From Gorsachius magnificus (taxonomy: Eukaryota; Chordata; Aves; Pelecaniformes; Ardeidae), in contig CM067082.1 of NCBI GenBank assembly GCA_034008185.1, positions 13,562,984 through 13,626,983 of the forward strand: a DNA stretch of 64,000 bases, given 5' to 3'. Made by a program: the position numbers and the translations under genes. Position 1 is the first letter of the stretch. Each line of letters begins with the position of its first letter. Below are positions 50,301 to 61,527 of the stretch, piece after piece. The notes under the pieces are model-generated. The model saw only the letters and a list, made by a program, of their open reading frames with translations. It was not told the DNA's origin and did no database searches.

Positions 50301-53300
50301 AGGTGGGAGTTTCTGGGATGAGGAACATATTGTTATAGACTTATTTCTTATTTACAAGTTTCTCGCTTCTCGCAACCAGCCAAGCACACAGCTAAACCCT
50401 GCAGCAATCAAATGATACCTCTGCACAGGAGAAGAATAAAATGGGGAGGATATGGGTATTTTCTCCCAGAAAAACAGGTAACAGTGAGTTCTACTAATGC
50501 TTTTATCAACAGAGGGTTTATTCTAAAAAAGGTATCAGAGAGGAAAAGGGTAAAAAAAAAAAAAGGCCCGCTTTTTACTCAAAGTCTGCTTGAATGAACA
50601 CAACTGAATCTGAGAACTGCAAAGGAAGAACCATTAAATATAAACATCTGTATAGTTCCCTAAGAATTACCTGTTCAAAAAGCTGTCTTTGTGATTCAAG
50701 TTCCATCCGTCGTACTTCTACATCTTGAACAATAGCAGCTGTTTCCTGCTCTCTCATGGATGCCTTGAGGAGAAGAGAAACACGTGAAATACAGCAAAGG
50801 AGAAATTCTTCCCCCTTAAAAAAACAGTATCAAGAAAAATGTCCAAAACCCCAAGGCAAACCCTACTTCTAAATTCTAGTTAACTTTGTCAGAACATGAA
50901 TAATGGAAAATACTGCATATCGAAAGTATAGGGCAAGGTGGAAAAGAGGCACAGGAACAGTTTTGCATCCAGCCAAGCCTATTAAGGAAATGTCAGGTTT
51001 GATCTAGTGCTAATCATCTGCCAGATGCAGCTCCAAATTGCACGAGACTCTGAACCCAGAACACTGAGGAGGACTGTACACAGACAGGGAAGCGGCCACT
51101 TTGCACCTGGCAGAACCTGTGCTGAGCTGGAGCTAACAAATCTTACAGTGCCCTGACTGTGGAAACAAACACACAGCTGCACTGCGCTCTGCAAAACGCG
51201 ATGCTGAGACACAAGGAATGGCCCTGCAGAGACACAATTTATGCCCATGACGTTCAAAAGCTTCCACTCTCAGCATCTGCATGCCATGGTGCTCGAGCTA
51301 GTAACATGGGAGCAAAACCAGGCCTGGCCGGAGGCCGCTGCAGAGACTCTTAATCAATGGCAGACTTAATTTGCAATCTGGACATACAGCCCACAGACAG
51401 CTGAGAATTCACTAGTCCTTCAAGGAGCTCATCACATTTTTCAACACTGCTGATATACAGATGAATCTGGCTTTTCTCAGGAATTTTGCCAGTTAAAGCA
51501 AGCCAGTAGAACATAGTAAGTGCCAAACAAAACTGTTAAATTATGCATTTACCTTCTCATGCTAAATACACCCCTGGGCTCACAAATCACAGCATATCAA
51601 CTGAAATTTTAGTTATGTGTTTTTTCCTTGTTTATTTTCACTCATAAACCTTGAAGAAAAGAATTCTTAAGCAATACTCAGCCTTTCTTGCAATTTCATC
51701 ATCAAGACGTTTCAGTTCCATTTGACGCTGATCTTGCTGGTACTTCAGGAAACACCTTCTCGAAGCATCTAGAAATTGTAGTTCCTTTACTTTCAGTTCT
51801 CTTTTCACAGCAGCTAGTCTTCAAAGCCAAAACAAACAGAAACAAGGGGATTTGTATATATGAAAGGTCAGTAACAAAGAGCACAAACTTGCACTGCAGT
51901 TATCCATTAGTTACTGTGAGCTAATCTCTAACTTAAAAAGCTCAGGACAAGTTGCTCTCCTTCTTTCAAATTGTCCAGTTTTCATTTACAAGACAAAAAT
52001 AAAGTCACAGACACACAGATATCCTCTAATAGCAACGTCCCCAAATAAGCTTTGAAGTCCTGTGCCCTATTTCTGTTCTACTTCAATAAGCACTAGTTTA
52101 CTATTGCAATAATCCAGAACTGGAAACTATTCCTTAGAATAATTGCCAGTGTCCTGGTACCTATTTCTGCACAAAATTAGTCCTAAATTTATTCGGAAAA
52201 TATCAAACTCTTTCACAGAATGGCAAGGGTTGGAAGGGACCTCAGGAGATCATCCAGTCCAACCCCCCTGCTAAAGCAGGTTCTCCTAGAGCAGGTTACA
52301 CAGGACTTCATCCAGGGAGGCTTTAAATAATTCCAGAGAAGGAGACTCCACAACCCCTCTGAGCAGCCTGTGCCAGTGCTCTGTCACCCTCAAAGTAAAT
52401 AAGTTTTTCCTCATATTCAACTGAAACCTCTTATGTCTCAGTTTGTACCCATTGCCCCTTGTCCTGTCGCTGAGCACCACTGCAGAGTCTGGCTCCATCC
52501 TCGTGACATCCACCCTTGAGATATTTTTGTGTGTTGATGAGATCCCCTCTCAGTCTTCTCTTCTTCAGGCTGAACAAGCCCAACTCTCTCAGCCTTTCCT
52601 CATAGGGGAGATGCTCCAGTTCTTTTATCATCCTAGTTGCTGTCCTCTGAACTAGGAGTTCCTAATCTTTCTTGAAGCGGGGAGCCCAGAACTGGACACA
52701 GTACTCCAGGTGGGGTCTCACCAGGGCAGAGTAGAGGGGGAGGATAATGTTTCAAGGAACAAAACCACAAACTCACTGCCCTCTAAAAAAAAACAACCCA
52801 AGCCCCACCTTACTCTGTAGGTTACAGAGAAGCACCTGGAGATGTGGTGCTTAGGGACATGGTTTAGTGATGGATCTGGGAGCGTTAGTTAACAGTTGGA
52901 CTTGATGATCTTAAGGGTCTTTTCCAACCTAAATGATTCTATGATTACTTGTAGTTGATCTAAAAAATTATGGAGATGTTGAAACTCTCTTAAACCTTCA
53001 CAACTGCAAAATATACAAACTAAGAGTTCAGCTTCAGTACTATCACAACCCTTTGCTCAGCAACTGATATATAAAGCAGTCTTTTTTTCTAAATCCACGA
53101 GAAATACAAGAATGTGTACAGTCACTGATACTGTAAGTGGCTCTTATATTTGTGGCGTGAGTCTGCCCACAGTGCAACTCTGAAGTCTCAGTGTGAAACA
53201 TGCAGCAATTGACTGCTTAAAAGCATTCACAATCTGAAGAGACCAGACAAAAGGCTGGGAGCTGAGACAGAAATATGAAGTGACTTGGCCTCTAATCTGC

Positions 53301-56300
53301 TGTACTCCCTCAGGCAAGGCAGTAATACAACCCAGATCACTTCATTCCCACACCAAAATCTGACCCACCAGACCACACTGTTTTCCCACATTACAATTTA
53401 TACAAATTAGTGGCTATTTCTTCTTTATTCATGGTTAAAAATGTAATAGCAGGATACAGTGGCAATGCTTCTCATATTGTAATACCTCTGCCTCTGTTCT
53501 GCCAGCTTCTCTTCTTCTACCAGGAGCATTTTTCGCCTCTGTTCTTCAGCTTCTCGAAGTAATTCCTGCTTTCGATACCAGGCTTCATATTCTGCTTTCC
53601 GTTCCTGTGCTTTAGCTTCTAATTCATGCGCTAATTGTCTAAATGGAAGGAGACCACATGTTAACAATTCAAGCCAAGCATCAAGAAATTACTTGATTAC
53701 TTAGAAATTGATGACAAAGAACGACTGAAATGAGATGTCATGAAAGAGTATGGCATCCCTCTTAGGTACTGATAAAGTACATGAGGAAGAGTTACAATAC
53801 TGGCTGTTACAGACAACAAGGTGTTGCAGATGAGTGCTGATATTTTCTTCCTCACATTCTTAACAAAAAATAGTTTCTAAAGGTGCCACGGCATCATGGT
53901 ACCCACTGATTTCAACAGCAAGCTAAGAACTCTTCACAAAGTTGGACACTACAAAAGTCAGTAGAGGTTTAGGCTCTGACTTACAAGCTTTCAAGTTTGA
54001 AGACTTGCAGCCCAATATTTTCTGTGAATTAACAAATATTTTTTAAGATAAGACTATCAATCTAACTTAAAAACGCATCAAACCAAGTAACTCTTAACCT
54101 TTAGTAGCTATTTAAAGTCATTGTCCTGAATTTTTTTAACTCTCTCTTCTCAAGCACACATGACAACAGAAAAAGGCAATTGTGTCCACCTGTCCCTCCC
54201 AGTCTGATATTGTCTTCAACTTTCCCATTAATACCTCTCTCGTAAGTATTCAATTTCATCCTGTCTGATCCTCTCCTGTTCCCGAGTTTGATAATCCACA
54301 ATGAACTCGGGATATTTATTAAATACAGGGTACTGTCCTTTTGTAAGTGGTATGAAGTCATCAAGCATATGCTGTGGATGGATATCTAGTGGTGTAGCCT
54401 CCATAAGATGATAAGCTTCCTTAATCACAACGTTAATGTCCAGGTTGTTACGATGATGAAAGAAATACTGCAAGAGACATGCTTTCATTTACATTCTACA
54501 AAAGATTAAGCAAGTTTTGTAATATGCCTATTTGGGAATAATTAGGTAAATTAGCAAGATCTATATTCCAAAAGTTGATTTAAAGAAGGATTATTAAGTT
54601 AGCCCTACCAATTAGTAAAATATCACTGGGTCAAACGACTTGAAGCAAACCTCTTCAAGTTGTAAGAGTATGCTCTGCTTCTTTTCCTTCTCTTCAAATG
54701 GCAGTTGCGTAAGGGATCTGGAAAGCTAAGTGTGAATTTAGAGTGTCCAAATGCCTGCACGAACACTCCTACCACTGGATATACCTTCCTCCACTTCTGG
54801 TGTTCAAACATGAAGCTTGGAAGTTCCTTTTCTTGAGGGACTATTCTTCCTGTCAAAGATCTTATTCACCAAGAAAATCTTTAAATTGGTTATTATTAAA
54901 CATAGCAATAATGTTGTCTGTTTGATGTCTGTCAAACTGACTGCTCACAAGCACATTTTCAAGGTGGAACCCTTTGTTTGCCTACAGAGATGTTTTCATA
55001 TGAAAAAACCTCCTCCCCCCATGTAAGGCTAAACATAAAGAAACATTTTCATTTAGCTTCACAGAACATCAAATAATACTGCCTAATTTTGCAAATTGGA
55101 AAGCAAAATAATGAAACAACATGACAGAATGACTGTGTCTTGTCTCCGCAGGCACAAGTTCTTATTAGATCCCCAAAAAAGAGGCAGAATTACTTTGTGG
55201 TTGATGAACTATGACATTTACAAAACGGCTTTTAGTGCCATTAGAAAGCTAATGAAAGCTTTTAAAGATCTCGTAGCATGAAACTGCAGGAAATTGCTCA
55301 ATATTTTGCTCATTTATTGTATATTTGTCAGGTACTAGATGTCATTGTTCAGAAATATGTAATAATATATTAATGTGGAAATGAAACATCTCCTTTTAAC
55401 CTCCGTAACAACAGATAAAATGTTTTATAGGTCTGTGTAGGCACACTTTCACATGACTGACTTAAATATGAAGATGTTTACCTCAAAATCCCGTGTTTGA
55501 TTACAGTGAAGCAAGGGAGCTCTGGAACATATAATATAGGCAACAACAATCATTAGAAAGTATGAAGGATGGTTGGAGAAGATATTGTCAAAGACTTTCA
55601 GCCATTCTTCTCTTGTTAGAACCTCAGAGAACAGTGTTTCTAGAAGAGGCCAAGCATACACCTACATTATTTGGGAAAATTGACAAAATAATCCATTAGT
55701 ACAATTTTACCATTCCTTTTAAATAAATAATATCAATTTTTCTTGCCTTATACCGAGAGTCTATTGATTTGTGAAAGAAACAGGAACTTAACCAGAATAT
55801 TTGAAGATAATTTTTATCATCCACTATAAACATTCAAAATTAATATGGGGTGATTATAAATAAATTTCTTATTTCACTGGATGTCTAGATCTTCTGTTTA
55901 GATCTGTGAAGCTAAATTCATCCCTAATGATAAATAGGGATTACAAAATTAATTCCCCACACCCACGTCCGCTTTAAAAAAACAAAACCAACTACATTTA
56001 TGATTTGATAAGTAGATTTTCAAGCAATGTAGACTTGAAAGCAAAGGACTGCTAAGAACTACAGTAGCATGTACATGAGATTTATGATCATGGAAAAGGA
56101 AAAATTGCAGGAAAGCAACGATATATTCTTTACACTCTCATATCACTCACTGTTATTTAATGAAAACTCCCTCAAAAAAGAATTACTTCCAAACAAAAGA
56201 CTAGCGCACTATCATTCACTGCAGTGACACTTTATATAAAAAAGCTGGCTAGAATATTACCTGCGAAGTCACATTGCATTTTATTAAATGCTGAAGTAGT

Positions 56301-59300
56301 TCTTTGTCATGATGTGCCAAAACATTCTCCATCATACTAAGGACATTAACCGGAGGATTGGGAAAATACTCAAACCAGTGTTGACAAAAATTAACTGAAA
56401 GAGAAAAAAAAAAGGCCAACACAATCCACTGTAATCGAGAGTGATAGACTCTTTTCACCCTTAAGGTTTGGTTACACAGGGTATGAATTTAAGAGGTAGT
56501 TTTAGGCAGCAAAACCTATTTAAGATATTCCCATCTCTCCTCTTTCCTAGCATTTATTCCTAATCCATTCCCACAGTTCACTGCTCCTGCAGCTGCACTG
56601 GCATTAAGTGTTTGTGTAAGTACACTGTGAACCAGACTGGGGAACTAATCTGGCTCAAAAATAAAATGAAAAAAAGTCCGTGTGCTGTGGGACTAAGTGG
56701 TTGCAGGCAGATGGGAATACTTAAACCGGTATTTCTGTCTCATGAAACTACAGCCTGGATCAAGTAATTTTTAACATACTAAGAATAATTTCCGTAAACT
56801 TGGATACTTACTCACTAACAGCATGTGTTTGTAAAGTGGGTATGTATGCTTGGCAGCACATATCTTCTGTAGACTTAGCAGCAGCTGCAACAACTAATTT
56901 AAGTGTAAAGCACTTTAATTTAGAACGTTTCTTTAGAAGACAGCCATAGCCAGCTTTCAGCCAAATGTCTCATTTTGAGTTACCACATGCTTAGGACAAC
57001 TAAACATGGTCAAACTTTAAAAGAGATCATTCCCTTTTGACTGGGAGTGGGCGAAGGGGTGGGGGTGTGTGACTACTTTTCCCAGGTCTCTCAGATTTTA
57101 GTTGTGATATAATTACACTAGATACATTTGTTTTTAGTGATTAGACGTTACAAATACTGTTAAACTGCTAACTTTTTGCTAGAAACACTGCAAAAGGAAG
57201 TCTAATGTCTTGGTTTTATTTAAAAGCAGGTTTTTGTTTTAAGCACACCGTTGCTACATGTTAATTCCTGGCAACACCTTTAAAAGAGAGCCTGGTGACC
57301 TCTTAGGAAATACCTCATTCATTTCATCAGGAAAAGCTCTTTTGCATGGGAAAGCTTAAACATGTTGCAGCACATTTGAGTCTTTAAAATCATTGCTTAC
57401 CTACTACTGTAGCAACAACTTCAAAGCAGATCAGCTGGTTGTTCTGGAATAATTTTACAAACGGGAATGCTAGCAAAGGAATATAAGGTGTCTCAGCAAA
57501 GATAGCAGACCAGTGAGCTAGAGCTGATAAGGTCCTATACACAAAGGCAAACAAAGGTGTAGAAAACATCGATCCAAAAACAAACAAAAATTTGCACTAT
57601 AGAACCACAACATAGAAAGACTGTAAACTTCAAGATAGATGCAGGATTACACGAGTTATAAAACCAAAATTACATGAGGGCACTACTATTTCATTCTAGA
57701 ATTTTCCGTACAGCTGATTCCACCTATTGGATACATTTCAGATCACTATATGAAAATAAAAATCTATAATATTTAAATAAATATAATTTATTTTTTTTAC
57801 CTCTGTAAAACTCTCAGCAGTTTCCTACTTTTGATGGGATACTCATTCTGAATATTCACAAATGCACTGTGGGTACCCTTATCTATGAGGCTACTGAATG
57901 CTAAGTGGTTTTCAGGAAGTTGTAATAAGGAACGCCAAACAAACATCCTGCAATTAAAATGCAGACTTAGTCAAGCAACTTCTTCATAGGCCAGTAAACA
58001 CAAGCAATTTTATTTTGTGCAAGCATGAACATGCACACAAACATACCTGTACTTTGCTGGATATTCTCCAAATCCTTTCAATAAGGCCCGCAGACGTTTC
58101 TTGTTTAATCCACCTGGCAATTCGTTCTACAAAATAGGGGATCAACAATAAATGTAAGGATTTGCCCTTCATAATCTCTTTCCTTGCACTCTAATTGATG
58201 ATAGTAGCTAAATACTGAAGTTCCTAACATAATATTTAAAAAAATACATATGTGTACTGCTATCTGTAACATAATCCTAGGTATTTCAACAACAAAAAAG
58301 ATAATTCAAAAGATCATTCATCTACTGAACTCAAAGAACGGCTGCCATTGATTTCAGTCAGAAGCAAATCAGACCCTAACTGACTAAACTATATATAATT
58401 AAATGATGGATATAGCCAAACCATAAAGAATATCGACATAAGGAATAGATCATATTGTGATGAATGTTACAGGAGGATATAGATATAGATCTGTGTATAT
58501 ATATGTGTGCGCGTATATATGAGAATAGATATACATACGAGATGCAAGATAAAGACAGAGAGAGAAGATGGCACAGAGATGACAGAAGGGAAATAAATGT
58601 AACAGTAATGCATCTTCTAAATAATTAATAAAAAATGAAATGGCTTCTAGGCAGACATTTTAGAGGTGCCAGTTTCCTAGCAGGGAAGCAGATCAGATCT
58701 AGCAAATATCCAAATGTGTCACAGCTTGCTTTAACAACTTCAGAGGTACCCCAAGCTGACTTGGAGGCAGCTCTGGCTGTGTCACATAATAGTGGAGTAT
58801 GGGCTAAACAGAGAGAGGAAATGGCATTAGAACTCCCTCAATCTCCTCTCTGCTCAAACATCCAATTGAGTCAGTGCCTGAACTTGTTCTTTAAAGTAAG
58901 CGGCTAAATACTTTTTTTGCAATGAAATTTAAATGCTGCAGACTGGAGAACAAAATATTTGCAACTTCTTCCTACCTCTTTATTTTCAAGTGATGTGTTC
59001 GCTTGCGGTTTGAACAATCTGGTTTGAATTATGCTTCCTTTAGATTTCAAAGGCTGCTCTGACCTTCCTGAAGTCACTCTTGTCAGCTTATTTGCTTCTG
59101 ATGTGCACTTGGACCAATCTTCTACTACTTTGAACATGGGTGGTGGAGGCTAATATTAAGTGAAAATACTCCAGTTAACATCTTGTAAAACAGATTAAAT
59201 AACACTGTAATTTGACATTTACTCTATTTTGTGCCATATTTTTGAGCTTGATGGCCATAGCAAGAATAGAGCCACATTTATACCATAAATAAATATATAT

Positions 59301-61527
59301 GTGGACTGTATACTCCTGATTAAGTATGCCAGTGAATAAAACTGCTGTAATAAACGAGAAAGACTGTGAGAAGGTTTATGTAGCTTCCAAACCAACTCAA
59401 ACATCATGTTATTTCCTTGTTTAGCAAACATTAAAATATAATTGGGACAGTATAAATGTGTATCATGTACTGTTCAGGTTATTTACTTTAGTGTGTTTCT
59501 CAATGTCACTAAAATATTTTGCATTTCTATAGCACCAGTTGAAAAGAATACAAAAGACCTTTACAAACTTTAATTAGTCTTCAGTGTCAGGGAGGTATTA
59601 ATTCAGTGTTGGAGATTGGGAAAGCAAGTAACAAAGTGGATATCCCAGTTCATGTCAAACCGGCAGCAAAAGTGCAAATGGAATGCATGTGTGACATCTT
59701 TACACATCCTTCTTCAGCTCCAACTCCATCATTAGCCGAAGCTGGTTACTGTTTACTTCAAAGACATGGTGATTAAAGATATATGGAATTCTGAATTTAG
59801 AAACCTGACTCTCATTAATAAATTACTTTAATAAAATAAGAACTGGTATTTAGAATGTTTGTTATTTAGGAAGGATTAGGAGTATGATTGTGCCACAATG
59901 ATGGATGCTGGTATCCATTAGCACAGTAAGAAGAACAAAATCACAGTAACAAAAGCACCATTCATGCCTGCAGCTTATGACAGCACCACTTGAAAAACTG
60001 TATTTCCTTTAGGAAATGGAACAGAAGCAGCACAATTACGCTGTTTCCATCTCCCTCAAAACGTCATTACAAAGAGAAATTGTTCCATTGCTGTAGAAAG
60101 AAATATCTTCCCCTCCTCCCAACACCAGAAGCACAGTGATATATATATATATACACTTTAAAAACATTGTATTACCTGGCAGGCTGGAGTAACTATGAAG
60201 GGAACTCTACAAACCACTTTTTCTTTATTTGTGCTGTTAAATATGGCACTCCAACACGTGTCTGCAAACTACTGCTGATACAAAAGTTATGTGGACAAGG
60301 ATCAACTTCCATGGGATTTATTGCTGTTTTAAGAAATGTAACACACTCTACCTTATTTCCTTCTTGAGTCAAAGCTTGGACACTGTATAAATTAAGGCTA
60401 CCATTTTCCATTACTGATGCAATATACCGTCCATTGGGGCTAGCTGCTGCTGTACTAATTCCTTCTTCATGGCTCCCAATGACAAAAAGAAGTTTGCATG
60501 TTCCTATATGGATAAATCTCATAATATTATCTTGACTTAACACTCCAAGGACCTGTAAGTTAAAAGGATTCACCAATTAATATTGTCTATGTAAACCAAA
60601 GAGGAATACCCAATTCAGCAATAACATTCCCTTAAGCTAAAAGAGCAACTGAGAAAACATTTAGCACAGTAACTTTCCTTTTGTATGGTATGGGCCCATA
60701 TCCCCAGTGTCCCCCAAAAGCCCTCAAAGTATGCGTTGAATCAACTAACCAAATATTCCAGCCTTAAGCTTTGTAAAAAACCTGACCTGATTGGAGCCGC
60801 CATCAAAACTGTCAGGGAGGAATTCCAGGTGACGGACAGCTCGTACTTCTGCAGGCATCTGGATTATTCGTATCAATTGCTTTGATTCTAAACACCATAA
60901 GTGAAGATGATTTGATTTTCCACCAGCTACAAAAATCCGTCCATCTCTGGATCACAGATGAGGCAAAGATTCCATCAGAATACTATCATTTAAGTTAGTA
61001 TTAGCTAATTTAATTAGCTATTAGTACATTTCCTTCTATGCCCTCATATCACTTTTGAGTCTGTCATTACTCCTGTTGTGCTCTCCTGAAAGAACAAGAT
61101 AGCTCCTAAATAATAAAATATGCTTTTTTAAAGGACACTTTAAACCTCATTTTAGTGGTCATTAAAAATCAACTTAATTTATTTCAACTGCTATGGGACT
61201 GTAATAAAAACTGCTATTGATGCTTGCTGAAAGTATCAGGGACAGCAGAGTTCAAAAGCTTATCATCGTCTATCCCTCAATACTTCCATAAAACATTACA
61301 AATAAGGAAATAAAACCTGTTTGAAGACAACAATTTTTGTAGTCCACCTTTAGAATGTTTAAAATAGCAATTTACCTGGTAACTGCAAAGACCTTATAAA
61401 GTAATACAGAACCTTCTACAGGAGTTGGCAACTGGTATTTACACTGAAGAGTATCAAATTCCCATGCAAAAACAGAATTATCTTTGAAACAGCTGAGGAT
61501 GGTGTTACTCAATGGAAGGAAAAAAAC
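44515..61527 (-). CDS. TBC1D31: TBC1D31 (WDR67), 18 exons, 5' part outside the window
   Basis: Exons in transcript order: 61527-61376, 60946-60787, 60552-60352, 59149-58976, 58126-58047, 57947-57801, 57534-57401, 56394-56261, 55661-55482, 54467-54235, 53638-53486, 51818-51683, 50763-50671, 48926-48786, 47766-47572, 47131-46981, 46059-45943, 44651-44515 (stop TGA). Total is 2718 nt in one frame, 905 residues, all phases consistent. First come the last WD40 blades ([27 protein letters not shown]), then a linker, a TBC-like domain ([14 protein letters not shown] to [13 protein letters not shown]), then a long Glu/Arg/Gln-rich coiled coil. The usual TBC catalytic IxxDxxR reads LLRVLQR here (Asp replaced by Val), and the YxQ position reads YIP, so canonical Rab-GAP activity is doubtful. 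TBC1D31 is a centriolar-satellite protein linked to ciliogenesis. The N-terminal WD40 exons lie beyond 64 kb. Confidence 0.96.
45084..45745 (-). mobile_element. CR1 LINE, truncated at both ends
   Basis: About 660 bases of CR1 ORF2 in the last intron of TBC1D31, in the same direction as the gene. The minus frame is open for 213 codons and includes the active-site region in degraded form: FVDDTKLSG, where most copies have FADD. The terminal octamer repeat is missing, so the 3' end is lost. Confidence 0.88.
47324..47356. repeat. Poly(A) tract in a TBC1D31 intron
   Basis: A run of about 27 A on the + strand (poly-T on the gene strand) between two coding exons, not attached to a recognisable retrotransposon body. 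Confidence 0.6.
51681..51682 (-). other. TBC1D31: Probable GC splice donor in TBC1D31
   Basis: The exon encoding [20 protein letters not shown] ends AGAAAG, followed by GCTGAGTAT on the minus strand, not GT. Joining at AAG|GC to the next exon (50763, GCA TCC ATG AGA) keeps phase 0 and gives [11 protein letters not shown], colinear with the mammalian protein. No GT nearby preserves the frame. The simplest reading is a GC-AG intron, about 0.9 kb long. Confidence 0.7.
52212..52743 (-). mobile_element. CR1 LINE 3' fragment in a TBC1D31 intron
   Basis: It starts with ttcacagaatggcaagggtt, one terminal octamer, and continues for about 530 bases. It is close to the 14.3-kb copy in sequence ([28 protein letters not shown]), so the same CR1 subfamily. 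A small internal deletion or shift near 52650 breaks the frame. Confidence 0.9.
52836..52946 (+). mobile_element. CR1 LINE 3' end, + orientation
   Basis: The sequence runs from cctggagatgtggtgcttag through cttttccaacctaaatgatt to the terminal ctatgattac. It is the only CR1 in the window with its 3' end toward high coordinates. It lies about 90 bases from the previous copy, head to head with it, inside the same TBC1D31 intron. Confidence 0.85.
58478..58540. repeat. AT/GT-rich simple repeat
   Basis: Interrupted alternating purine-pyrimidine sequence (gatatagatatagatctg, then tatatatatgtgtgcgcgta) in the TBC1D31 intron between exons 59149-58976 and 58126-58047. Likely length-variable. Confidence 0.6.
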
